NCBI RefSeq assembly: GCF_004570385.1
Contig: NZ_SPQL01000025.1
Location: 1 to 33,258, forward strand
DNA: 33,258 nt
From: Blastococcus sp. CT_GayMR19
Lineage (GTDB): Bacteria; Actinomycetota; Actinomycetes; Mycobacteriales; Geodermatophilaceae
Direction of reading: 5' to 3'
In this document: positions 24,884 to 32,068 of the stretch, one piece after another
Layout of the letters: each line of letters begins with the position of its first letter
How positions within the stretch are numbered: position 1 is the stretch's first letter
The notes under the pieces: model-generated
What the model was told of the DNA's origin: nothing
Databases searched by the model: none
The model's input: the letters and a program-made list of their open reading frames with translations, nothing else
Made by a program: the position numbers and the translations under genes

Positions 24884-27073
24884 ATGGCGGTGACGATGCA
24901 GACGCCGCTGTCCCGCGTCCTCGGACCCAAGACCGCGAAGGGCATGGCCGAGCAGTTGGGTCTGGAGACCGTCCGCGACCTGCTGCGCCACTACCCCCGC
25001 CGCTACGCCCGTCGCGGCGAGCAGGCCGACCTGGCAGACGTCCGGGTCGGGGACCGGGTCACGGTGCTGGCCCAGGTCCGGAGCGTGACCACCCGTCCGA
25101 TGCGCCAGAAGAAGGGCAGCCTGACCGAGGTCGTGGTCGGGGACGGCAGCGGGCGGATGAAGCTGGTGTTCTTCAACCACCGGCACACTGCTCTGAAGGT
25201 CAACGCCTGGGGCATGTTCGCCGGCACGGTGGGGGAGTACCGCGGCGAGAAGCAGTTCGCCCACCCCGACATGCACCTGCTCGACTCGGCCGACGACGAC
25301 ACCGACTGGGCCCGCGCCCTCGTCCCGATCTACCCGGCGAGCAAGGACGTCTCCAGCTGGGTCATCCAGAAGTCGGTCAAGATGCTCCTCGGTGCCGGCG
25401 GCGGATTCGCCGAGCTGGTCGACGATCCCCTGCCGGACGAGATGCGCAGCCGCCACGGCCTGCTCTCCCTCGCCGCCGCGCTGCTCGACATCCACCGGCC
25501 GACCACGCCCGAGGACGTCGAGCGCGCCGCCCACCGCCTCAAGTGGGACGAGGCGCTCACCCTTCAGCTCACCCTCGCCGCGCGCCGGCGCGCGGCCGCC
25601 CTCGAACCCGGCATCCGCCGGCCCCGGAAGGCCGGCGGACTGCTCGACGCAGTCGATGCCGCGCTGCCGTTCTCCCTCACCGAGGGACAGCGGGACGTGG
25701 GGGAGGAGCTCGCCGCCGAACTCGACCGCGACCAGCCGATGCACCGGCTGCTGCAGGGTGAGGTCGGCTCCGGCAAGACCGTCGTCGCCCTCCGCGCGAT
25801 GGCCCAGGTCGTCGACTCCGGCGGCCAGGCCGCCCTCCTCGCACCGACCGAAGTCCTCGCCGCCCAGCACGCCCGCGGCATCCGCGCGCTGCTCGGACCC
25901 CTCGGCCGGGCGGGTGAGCTCGACGGCGACCCGGCCGGCACCCGGGTCACCCTGCTGACCGGGTCGCTGAAGGCGGCCGCCAAGCGGCAGGCGCGGGCGG
26001 AGGTCGCCGACGGGCGCGCCGGCATCGTGATCGGCACCCACGCGCTGCTGCAGGAGGGCGTGGAGTTCGCCGATCTGGGCCTCGTCGTCGTCGACGAGCA
26101 GCACCGCTTCGGCGTCGAGCAGCGGGACGCCCTCCGCGCGAAGGGCAGTCGCACCCCCCACGTGCTGGTCATGACCGCGACGCCCATCCCGCGCACCGTC
26201 GCGATGACCGTCTACGGCGACCTCGAGATCTCGACCCTGCGTCAGCTGCCCAGCGGTCGCGGGGGCGTCGGCAGCTCGGTCGTGCCGCTCAGCGACAAGC
26301 CGGCGTGGCTCGACCGCGCCTGGGAGCGGCTGCGCGAGGAGGTCGCCGCCGGCCGGCAGGCCTACGTCGTCTGCCCCCGGATCGGGGACGAGGCGGGTGC
26401 GGACGACGAGCCCGAGGACGTCGACGGCGCGCCCGACGACGGCCCGCAGAGCGACCGCCGTCCCCCGCTGGCCGTCCTCGACATCGCCGAGATCCTGCGC
26501 ACCGGCCCCCTCGCCGGGCTCCGACTCGATGTCCTCCACGGCCGGCTCACGCCCGAGGACAAGGACGCCCGGATGCGGGCCTTCGCGGCCGGGGAGATCG
26601 ACGTGCTCGTCGCCACCACCGTGGTCGAGGTCGGCGTCGACGTCCCCAACGCGACCGTCATGGTCGTCATGGACGCCGACCGGTTCGGGGTCAGCCAGCT
26701 GCACCAGCTCCGTGGGCGCGTCGCCCGGGGGAAGCACGCGGGGCTGTGCCTCCTCGTCAGCGAGGCCAAGCTGGCCTCGCCCACCGGACAGCGCCTCGCC
26801 GCGGTGGCGGCCACCTCCGACGGCTTCGAGCTGGCGCGGCTGGACCTCGAGACGCGCCGGGAGGGCGACGTCCTGGGTGCCGCGCAGTCCGGCCGGCGTT
26901 CGGGCATCAAGCTGCTCTCCCTGCTGGAGGACGAGGAGCTCATCGCCACCGCGCGCGCCGAGGCCACCGCGCTGCTCGACACCGAGCGTGGGCTCGCCGA
27001 CTTCCCAGGATTGGCCGCCGAGGTCGCCGCTCTGGCCACCGACGAGCGCGCGGAGTGGCTGGAGAAGGCATGA
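24884..27073 (+). CDS. recG: ATP-dependent DNA helicase RecG
   Basis: RecG remodels stalled replication forks and Holliday junctions. The 729-residue protein has the N-terminal wedge/OB domain (LRHYPRRYARRGE, then VVVGDGSGRMKLVFFNHRH), Walker A GEVGSGKT at 292-299, the DEQH box at 404-407 followed by RFGVEQRD, MTATPIPRT, and the motif VI region LHQLRGRVARG. An acidic low-complexity insert (about residues 503-525) lies in helicase domain 2. The ATG at 24884 is 4 bp after the DAK2 gene. Confidence 0.96.
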   Translation: MAVTMQTPLSRVLGPKTAKGMAEQLGLETVRDLLRHYPRRYARRGEQADLADVRVGDRVTVLAQVRSVTTRPMRQKKGSLTEVVVGDGSGRMKLVFFNHRHTALKVNAWGMFAGTVGEYRGEKQFAHPDMHLLDSADDDTDWARALVPIYPASKDVSSWVIQKSVKMLLGAGGGFAELVDDPLPDEMRSRHGLLSLAAALLDIHRPTTPEDVERAAHRLKWDEALTLQLTLAARRRAAALEPGIRRPRKAGGLLDAVDAALPFSLTEGQRDVGEELAAELDRDQPMHRLLQGEVGSGKTVVALRAMAQVVDSGGQAALLAPTEVLAAQHARGIRALLGPLGRAGELDGDPAGTRVTLLTGSLKAAAKRQARAEVADGRAGIVIGTHALLQEGVEFADLGLVVVDEQHRFGVEQRDALRAKGSRTPHVLVMTATPIPRTVAMTVYGDLEISTLRQLPSGRGGVGSSVVPLSDKPAWLDRAWERLREEVAAGRQAYVVCPRIGDEAGADDEPEDVDGAPDDGPQSDRRPPLAVLDIAEILRTGPLAGLRLDVLHGRLTPEDKDARMRAFAAGEIDVLVATTVVEVGVDVPNATVMVVMDADRFGVSQLHQLRGRVARGKHAGLCLLVSEAKLASPTGQRLAAVAATSDGFELARLDLETRREGDVLGAAQSGRRSGIKLLSLLEDEELIATARAEATALLDTERGLADFPGLAAEVAALATDERAEWLEKA

Positions 27074-27080
27074 CCACGCC

Positions 27081-27635
27081 ATGACGAGGCTGATCTCGGG
27101 GGTGGCGGGGGGCCGGCGGCTGAAGGTGCCGCGTTCCGGGGTGCGACCCACCGGCGACCGGGCGCGGGAGGCGCTGTTCAACTCCCTCGGCAGCCTGCTC
27201 GAGCTCCGCGGATCCAGCGTCCTGGACCTCTACGCCGGCTCGGGCGCCCTCGGCCTGGAGGCGCTGTCGCGGGGCGCCGCGAGCGTCGTGTTCGTGGAGT
27301 CCTCGCCCGGGGTGCTGCCGGTCCTCAAGGCCAACCTCGCCTCCGTGGGACTGCCGGGCGGCCGGGTGGTCGCCGGCTCCGTGCACACGGTTCTCGGCGG
27401 CGCGCCGCCCGCCCGCTTCGACCTCGTGCTCGCCGACCCGCCCTACGCCGCGCCGGACGACGAGGTGATCGGCGTGCTCGAAGCGCTGTCCGCGGGCGGC
27501 TGGCTCGCCCCGGACGCCGTGGTCGTGGTCGAGCGCGCCAGCCGGGACCGGCCCTTCGATTGGCCGACACCCTTCACGGGCCTGCGCGACCGACGCTACG
27601 GCGAGGCCGTGCTCCGGTACGGTCGCTCTCCGTGA
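27081..27635 (+). CDS. rsmD: 16S rRNA (guanine966-N2)-methyltransferase
   Basis: RsmD methylates G966 of 16S rRNA using S-adenosylmethionine. It has 184 residues, with RLISGVAGGRRLKVP at the N-terminus, RPTGDRAREALFN, the SAM loop DLYAGSGALGLEALSRGA and the catalytic DPPY in LVLADPPYAAP. It starts 7 bp after recG and its stop overlaps the coaD GTG (GTGA). Confidence 0.94.
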   Translation: MTRLISGVAGGRRLKVPRSGVRPTGDRAREALFNSLGSLLELRGSSVLDLYAGSGALGLEALSRGAASVVFVESSPGVLPVLKANLASVGLPGGRVVAGSVHTVLGGAPPARFDLVLADPPYAAPDDEVIGVLEALSAGGWLAPDAVVVVERASRDRPFDWPTPFTGLRDRRYGEAVLRYGRSP

Positions 27636-28129
27636 GGCGCGCCGTATGCCCCGGATCCTTCGACCCGGTCACCAACGGGCACGTCGACGTCATCAACCGG
27701 GCGGCCGGCCTCTACGACGAACTCGTCGTCGCCGTGCTCGTGAACCCCGGCAAGGCGGGTCTGTTCCCGGTCGAGGAGCGCATGGACCTGCTGCGCGACG
27801 CCGTCGCCGACCTGCCCAACGTCACGATCGACAGCTTCCAGGGCCTGCTCGTCGACTACTGCCGCTCCCACGAGATCCCGGTGATCGTGAAGGGCCTGCG
27901 CGCCGTCAGCGACTTCGAGTACGAGCTGCAGATGGCGCAGATGAACCGGGAGCTCGCCAACGTCGAGACGCTCTTCGTCCCGACCGCCCCGCAGGTGGGT
28001 CACCTGTCCTCGAGCCTGGTCAAGCAGATCGCCATGTTCGGCGGCGACGTCTCGCGGCTGGTGCCCAAGGCCGTGCACGAGCGGCTGCTCGCCCACCGGG
28101 ACGAGAACCGGTCGGGGCAGACGTCGTGA
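27632..28129 (+). CDS. coaD: Pantetheine-phosphate adenylyltransferase
   Basis: CoaD makes dephospho-CoA from 4'-phosphopantetheine and ATP. The 165-residue protein has PGSFDPVTNGHVDVINRAA, with the TNGH nucleotidyl-transfer motif at residues 14-17, VKGLRAVSDFEYELQMA and the HLSSSLVKQIA region near the C-terminus. The GTG at 27632 overlaps the rsmD stop. Its own stop overlaps the next gene's start in the same way. Confidence 0.96.
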   Translation: MRRAVCPGSFDPVTNGHVDVINRAAGLYDELVVAVLVNPGKAGLFPVEERMDLLRDAVADLPNVTIDSFQGLLVDYCRSHEIPVIVKGLRAVSDFEYELQMAQMNRELANVETLFVPTAPQVGHLSSSLVKQIAMFGGDVSRLVPKAVHERLLAHRDENRSGQTS

Positions 28130-28782
28130 CGGAGGTCGTGTACCGCCTGTACGAGACCGTCGACGAGCTGACGACGGTCATCGAGAACGCCCGCAGCGTC
28201 CCGATGTCCAGCTCCTGCATGGTGCCGCGGGACCACCTGCTCGACCTCCTGGACGATCTGCGGGAGTCCCTGCCCGAGGACGTCCAGGCCGCCGGCGCCA
28301 TCGTCGAGCAGCGGACCGAGATCCTGCAGCAGGCCCAGGCCGAGGCCGAGCGGCTCACCGGGCGCACCCGCGGGGAGAGCGACCAGCTGCTCAACTCCGC
28401 CCGCCGCCAGCGTGACGAGCTGCTCGGCACCGCCCGTCGTCAGCGCGACGAGCTGCTCGCGGAGGCGCAGGCCCAGGCCGAGGAGCTGCTGGCCGACGCC
28501 GAGGTGGAGGCCGACCGGCTGATCGCCGAGGGCCGTGCGCAGCGTGAGGCGCTCATCGCCGAAGCCGTCCTCGAGCACGAGCGGCTGATCACCGAGACCG
28601 AGGTCTACCGCGGCGCCGTCTCGCGCGCCGACGAGCTCGGGGCGCAGACGGCCGCCGATGTCGCGCGCATGCGCGCCGAGGTGGACGAGTACGTCGACAG
28701 CCGCCTCGCCGACTTCGGGACGACGCTCGAGCGGATGCTCCGCTCGGTGGAGAAGGCCCGCACCACGCTGCGTGAACCCTGA
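28126..28782 (+). CDS. DivIVA-like coiled-coil protein (Rv2927c family)
   Basis: A 218-residue protein with YRLYETVDELTTVIENA and a conserved VPMSSSCMVPRDHLLDLLDD head, then a long Ala/Glu/Arg/Gln-rich coiled coil from about residue 60 to 200. Within it the heptad-like unit ARRQRDELL occurs twice in tandem. It ends in a short basic stretch. It matches the mycobacterial Rv2927c family, annotated as DivIVA-like or ATP-synthase-b-like; its role, perhaps in polar growth or membrane organisation, is inference. The GTG at 28126 overlaps the coaD stop; a GTG at 28138 aligns better with homologs, but GGAGGT is too close to it. Confidence 0.85.
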   Translation: MTEVVYRLYETVDELTTVIENARSVPMSSSCMVPRDHLLDLLDDLRESLPEDVQAAGAIVEQRTEILQQAQAEAERLTGRTRGESDQLLNSARRQRDELLGTARRQRDELLAEAQAQAEELLADAEVEADRLIAEGRAQREALIAEAVLEHERLITETEVYRGAVSRADELGAQTAADVARMRAEVDEYVDSRLADFGTTLERMLRSVEKARTTLREP

Positions 28783-28795
28783 GCGAACCCTGAGC
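28774..28795 (+). repeat. 11-bp perfect tandem duplication across a stop codon
   Basis: GAACCCTGAGC occurs at 28774-28784 and 28785-28795. The first copy contains the TGA (28780-28782) of the DivIVA-like gene. Confidence 0.9.
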
Positions 28796-28831
28796 CGGTT
28801 CGCTGCCCGTCGGGCGCCGACGTCGATCGGG

Positions 28832-28837
28832 TAGTCT
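28832..28837 (+). promoter_or_regulatory. Candidate -10 element for the DUF177-rpmF unit
   Basis: TAGTCT lies in the 128-bp gap before the DUF177 gene, giving a leader of about 65 nt. No good -35 is visible. Confidence 0.4.
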
Positions 28838-28910
28838 CGATCCCTGGTCCGACCGCTGGGAACTTCTCTGCCCGGCCGGCCTTCCTCCACTGCCTACCGC
28901 GAGTACCGAC

Positions 28911-29552
28911 ATGCCTTCTGCTTCTCCGCACCGCTCAGGCGCTGTGACCCCGGGCCCCAGGTCCCCGGCCGTCCGGCGTCCCGCAGCCAACCTCATGCGG
29001 ATCGATCTGCGGGAGCTGGGTCGCCGGGCGGGCGCCATGCAGGAGCTCGACCGGACGGTCCCCGCCCCGCCCGACTGGCGGGTCGAGCTGATCGGCGTCC
29101 CGGCGGGTGCCGAGGCCCACCTGCGGCTCCGGCTGGAATCGGTGATGGAGGGCGTGCTGGTCACCGGCGACGCCGAGGTCCCGGTCGCGGGCTCCTGCGC
29201 GCGCTGCCTGGAGCCCTTCGAGGACACCCTCGAGCTGGGCATCCAGGAGCTGTACGCCTACGCCGGCAGCACCACCGAGGCGACCAGCGAGGAGGACGAG
29301 GTCCGCCGCATCGACGGCGACTTCCTCGACCTCGAGCCCCTGCTGCGCGACACCGTTGTCCTCAACCTGCCGCTGGCCCCGGTGTGCACCGAGGACTGCG
29401 CCGGTCTGTGCGTCGACTGCGGCCAACGCCTCGACGACCTGCCCGCCGACCACACCCACGAGGTCGTGGACGCCCGCTGGGCCGGCCTGGCCTCGAAATT
29501 TGCTTCCTCGTCGGGCGCCCCCGGCGAGACCCCTCCCACGAAGGAGAACTGA
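28911..29552 (+). CDS. YceD/DUF177 family protein, ribosome-linked
   Basis: A 213-residue DUF177 (YceD) protein. The core has [36 protein letters not shown] and [19 protein letters not shown], and a Cys-rich end ([17 protein letters not shown]) that may bind metal. In bacteria and plastids this family is linked to rRNA accumulation and is nearly always encoded before rpmF, as here. The ATG at 28911 gives a Ser/Pro/Arg tail of about 28 residues; a GTG at 28944 or the ATG at 28995 are alternatives. Confidence 0.9.
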   Translation: MPSASPHRSGAVTPGPRSPAVRRPAANLMRIDLRELGRRAGAMQELDRTVPAPPDWRVELIGVPAGAEAHLRLRLESVMEGVLVTGDAEVPVAGSCARCLEPFEDTLELGIQELYAYAGSTTEATSEEDEVRRIDGDFLDLEPLLRDTVVLNLPLAPVCTEDCAGLCVDCGQRLDDLPADHTHEVVDARWAGLASKFASSSGAPGETPPTKEN

Positions 29553-29554
29553 CC

Positions 29555-29734
29555 GTGGCAGTCCCGAAGCGGAAGATGTCCCGCGCCAACACCCGCTCGC
29601 GCCGCTCGATGTGGAAGGCGACGGCACCGACCCTGTCGCCGTGCCCCAACCGCGCCTGCGGTGAGCTCAAGCCCCCGCACCAGGCCTGCCCCACCTGCGG
29701 CCAGTACGACGGCCGTCAGGTTCTCTCCGTCTGA
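29555..29734 (+). CDS. rpmF: 50S ribosomal protein L32
   Basis: A 59-residue L32 starting [18 protein letters not shown] and carrying two cysteine pairs (CPNRAC and CPTC) that form the zinc ribbon. The GTG at 29555 lies 2 bp after the DUF177 stop, with AAGGAGA upstream inside that gene. Confidence 0.96.
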   Translation: MAVPKRKMSRANTRSRRSMWKATAPTLSPCPNRACGELKPPHQACPTCGQYDGRQVLSV

Positions 29735-29753
29735 CGACCCGGACCGCGCTGCC

Positions 29754-30476
29754 GTGAGCTCGCCGGGTGGTGATGCGCACGCCGAGCGGGCCGCTCGCTG
29801 GCTGCACGACGCCCTCGGCGTCGAGCTGCCCGACGGCCTGCTCGGACTGGCGCTGACCCATCGGTCCTTCGCCTACGAGAACGGCGGACTGCCGACCAAC
29901 GAGCGCCTGGAGTTCCTCGGCGACTCGGTGCTCGGCCTGGTCGTCACCGACGAGCTCTACCGCAGTCAGCCCACCCTTCCCGAAGGGCAGCTGGCCAAGC
30001 TGCGCGCCTCGGTCGTGAACATGACCTCCCTGGCCGCCGTCGCCCGGAGGCTGGGGGAGCGCGGCATCGGCCCGCACCTGCTGCTGGGGCGCGGTGAGGA
30101 GACCACCGGCGGGCGGGAGAAGGACTCGATCCTGGCCGACGCGCTGGAGGCGCTGATCGGCGCCGTCCACCTCGGCTGCGGGCTCGAGACCGCGGCCGGG
30201 ATCGTCCACCGGCTGTTCGACCCGCTGCTCGTCGAGGCCGCCACCCGCGGCGCCGCCCTGGACTGGAAGACCAGCCTGCAGGAGCTCGGCGCCACCCTCG
30301 GCCTCGGGGCTCCGGGCTACGTCGTCGCGGACGACGGACCGGACCACGCCAAGACGTTCACCGCCGAGGTCCTCCTGGCCGGGACCGTGCACGGTCGCGG
30401 CGCGGGGCGGACGAAGAAGGCCGCCGAGCAGGAAGCCGCCGAGGCCGCCTGGAGGGCCTTGACCGCCGATGCCTGA
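29754..30476 (+). CDS. rnc: Ribonuclease III
   Basis: RNase III cleaves double-stranded RNA in rRNA processing. The 240-residue protein has the catalytic signature [13 protein letters not shown] at residues 49-61, then [13 protein letters not shown] and [16 protein letters not shown] with the second acidic site. The C-terminal double-stranded-RNA-binding domain follows, ending with [20 protein letters not shown] use the GTG at 29754. The stop lies in the first copy of a 16-bp triplication leading into fpg. Confidence 0.95.
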   Translation: MSSPGGDAHAERAARWLHDALGVELPDGLLGLALTHRSFAYENGGLPTNERLEFLGDSVLGLVVTDELYRSQPTLPEGQLAKLRASVVNMTSLAAVARRLGERGIGPHLLLGRGEETTGGREKDSILADALEALIGAVHLGCGLETAAGIVHRLFDPLLVEAATRGAALDWKTSLQELGATLGLGAPGYVVADDGPDHAKTFTAEVLLAGTVHGRGAGRTKKAAEQEAAEAAWRALTADA

Positions 30477-30509
30477 GTCCACCGATGCCTGAGACCGCCG
30501 ATGCCTGAG
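30462..30509 (+). repeat. 16-bp triplication creating overlapping minigenes
   Basis: Three 16-bp units lie at 30462-30477, 30478-30493 and 30494-30509. Units 1 and 3 are identical (ACCGCCGATGCCTGAG) and unit 2 differs at two bases. Each holds ATGCCTGA. The rnc stop is in unit 1 and the fpg start is the ATG of unit 3. The ATGs of units 1 and 2 (30469 and 30485) read MPESTDA and MPETADA, each ending at the TGA of the next unit. Confidence 0.9.
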
Positions 30510-31373
30510 CTGCCCGAGGTCGAGGTCGTCCGCCGGGGCCTGGAGCAGTGGGTCGCCGGGCGGACGGTCGCCGCCGTCGAGGTGCACCATCCACGGGCCG
30601 TCCGGCGCCACCTGGAGGGCGCCGAGCACTTCGTCGCCGCCCTGACCGGCCGCACCCTCACCGCGGCGCACCGGCGCGGCAAGTACCTGTGGCTGCCGAT
30701 CACCGAACCGGACGGCGCCCCCTCGGGCCGCGCCCTCGTCGCGCACCTCGGGATGAGCGGCCAGCTGCTGGTCGAGAAGCCGACGCAGCCCGACGAGACG
30801 CACCTGCGCGCGCGGTTCACCTTCACCGACGGGGGCCGCGAACTGCGCTTCGTCGACCAGCGCACCTTCGGCGGCCTCGCGGTCGAGGAGAGCAACGGGG
30901 GCATCCCTCCGCGCCTGGCGCACATCGCGATCGACCCGCTCGACGCCACCTTCGACGTCGACGCCTTCTCCGCCGCGCTGCGACGGCGGCGCACCGAGGT
31001 CAAGCGCGCACTGCTCGACCAGACCCTGATCGGCGGCGTCGGCAACATCTACGCAGACGAGGCGCTGTGGCGGGCCCGGCTGCACGGCGCCCGCCCCACC
31101 GACAAGCTCACCCGCGGCCAGGTCGCCGATCTGCTGGACGGCGTCCGCGACGTGCTGAGCGAGGCCCTGGCGCAGGGCGGCACCTCGTTCGACTCCCTGT
31201 ACGTGGACGTCAACGGTCAGAGCGGGTACTTCTCGCGCTTCCTCGCCGTCTACGGCCAGGCCGACCGTCCCTGCCCCCGATGCGGGACGCCGATCCACCG
31301 GGAGTCGTTCATGAACCGCTCCAGCTACAGCTGCCGGCAGTGCCAGCCGCGCCCAAGAGCCCGCCGGTCATGA
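30501..31373 (+). CDS. mutM: Formamidopyrimidine-DNA glycosylase
   Basis: Fpg (MutM) excises oxidised purines such as 8-oxoguanine and nicks the abasic site. The 290-residue protein starts [10 protein letters not shown], with Pro2 as nucleophile and Glu3 as catalytic acid. It has the KYLWLPI lysine region, HLGMSGQLL, the helix-two-turn-helix segment [13 protein letters not shown] and a C-terminal zinc finger (CPRCGTPI and SYSCRQCQ). The ATG at 30501 must be the start because Pro2 has to be exposed. It works on the same lesion as the MutT1-like protein at 7484-8404. The stop overlaps acyP (ATGA). Confidence 0.95.
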   Translation: MPELPEVEVVRRGLEQWVAGRTVAAVEVHHPRAVRRHLEGAEHFVAALTGRTLTAAHRRGKYLWLPITEPDGAPSGRALVAHLGMSGQLLVEKPTQPDETHLRARFTFTDGGRELRFVDQRTFGGLAVEESNGGIPPRLAHIAIDPLDATFDVDAFSAALRRRRTEVKRALLDQTLIGGVGNIYADEALWRARLHGARPTDKLTRGQVADLLDGVRDVLSEALAQGGTSFDSLYVDVNGQSGYFSRFLAVYGQADRPCPRCGTPIHRESFMNRSSYSCRQCQPRPRARRS

Positions 31374-31639
31374 CCCAGCGACAGGTCGCCGTCGTCTCCG
31401 GTCACGTCCAGGGCGTGGGGTACCGGTGGTTCGTCCGCGAGCTCGCCTCGGCAGCCGGACTGGCCGGCTTCGCCCGCAACCTCCCGGACGGGCGGGTCGA
31501 GGTCGTCCTCGAGGGGGCCGACGACGCCGTGAGCCGCGTGCTCACCGAGCTCGACGGTCCCCGGGCGCCGGGGACGGTCACGCGGGTCGACGTCCGGAAG
31601 GCTCCGGTACAGGGGAGCAGCGGGTTCACCACGGCGTGA
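31370..31639 (+). CDS. acyP: Acylphosphatase
   Basis: A small cytosolic acylphosphatase of 89 residues. The active-site loop [14 protein letters not shown] includes the catalytic arginine, and [13 protein letters not shown] holds the conserved asparagine. The ATG overlaps the fpg stop. In mycobacteria it likewise lies between fpg and smc. Confidence 0.94.
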   Translation: MTQRQVAVVSGHVQGVGYRWFVRELASAAGLAGFARNLPDGRVEVVLEGADDAVSRVLTELDGPRAPGTVTRVDVRKAPVQGSSGFTTA

Positions 31640-31790
31640 CGAACGCGACACCACCCCGACACGGGAAGGGTCCGGCCTTCGCGTTGACCAGCGTCTCCAG
31701 GCCTGTCACCCTGGGGATACCACAGCCCGCGCCGACCGTTCCACGGGGCGCCGGGCACACCCTCACGCCAGCGGAAAGGCCGTTGCAGTC

Positions 31791-31982
31791 ATGGCCAAGG
31801 CCCTGTTCGGTCACCTCGTCGCACCCGCGGAGCTCCGAGTAGTCGAGGAGAACGCACTCCTGCGAGCCAAGGTGCGGCGCCTGGAGCAGGAGATCGAGCG
31901 CCTGCGCATCCAGCGGGACGCCGCCATCGCCCACGATCTGCTCTCGCACGCCGGCGACAACGCCGAGCCCGCGCTGGCCTGA
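31791..31982 (+). CDS. Small coiled-coil protein upstream of smc
   Basis: A 63-residue protein starting MAKALFGHLV, followed by a short amphipathic coiled coil (about residues 17-48, VVEENALLRAKVRRLEQEIE and more) and an acidic end. It is similar to small conserved actinobacterial proteins found near smc, whose function is unknown to me. The ATG at 31791 has GGAAAGG about 12 nt upstream. It stands alone between acyP and smc with its own small hairpin behind it. Confidence 0.75.
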   Translation: MAKALFGHLVAPAELRVVEENALLRAKVRRLEQEIERLRIQRDAAIAHDLLSHAGDNAEPALA

Positions 31983-32013
31983 CGGCCCCTCCACCACCCG
32001 CACCAGCAGCCGC

Positions 32014-32031
32014 AGGGGCCCCGCGGCCCCT
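32014..32031 (+). terminator. Small GC hairpin between the coiled-coil gene and smc
   Basis: AGGGGCC (32014-32020) and GGCCCCT (32025-32031) form a 7-bp stem with a CCGC loop, 32 nt after the coiled-coil gene's stop. The stem is short, so this is tentative. Confidence 0.35.
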
Positions 32032-32053
32032 CGGCTCCCGGCCCGATCCGGGC

Positions 32054-32059
32054 TAGAGT
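32054..32059 (+). promoter_or_regulatory. Candidate -10 element for smc, leaderless
   Basis: TAGAGT ends 9 nt before the smc GTG, without a Shine-Dalgarno in between. Confidence 0.45.
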
Positions 32060-32068
32060 CCTCTTCCC

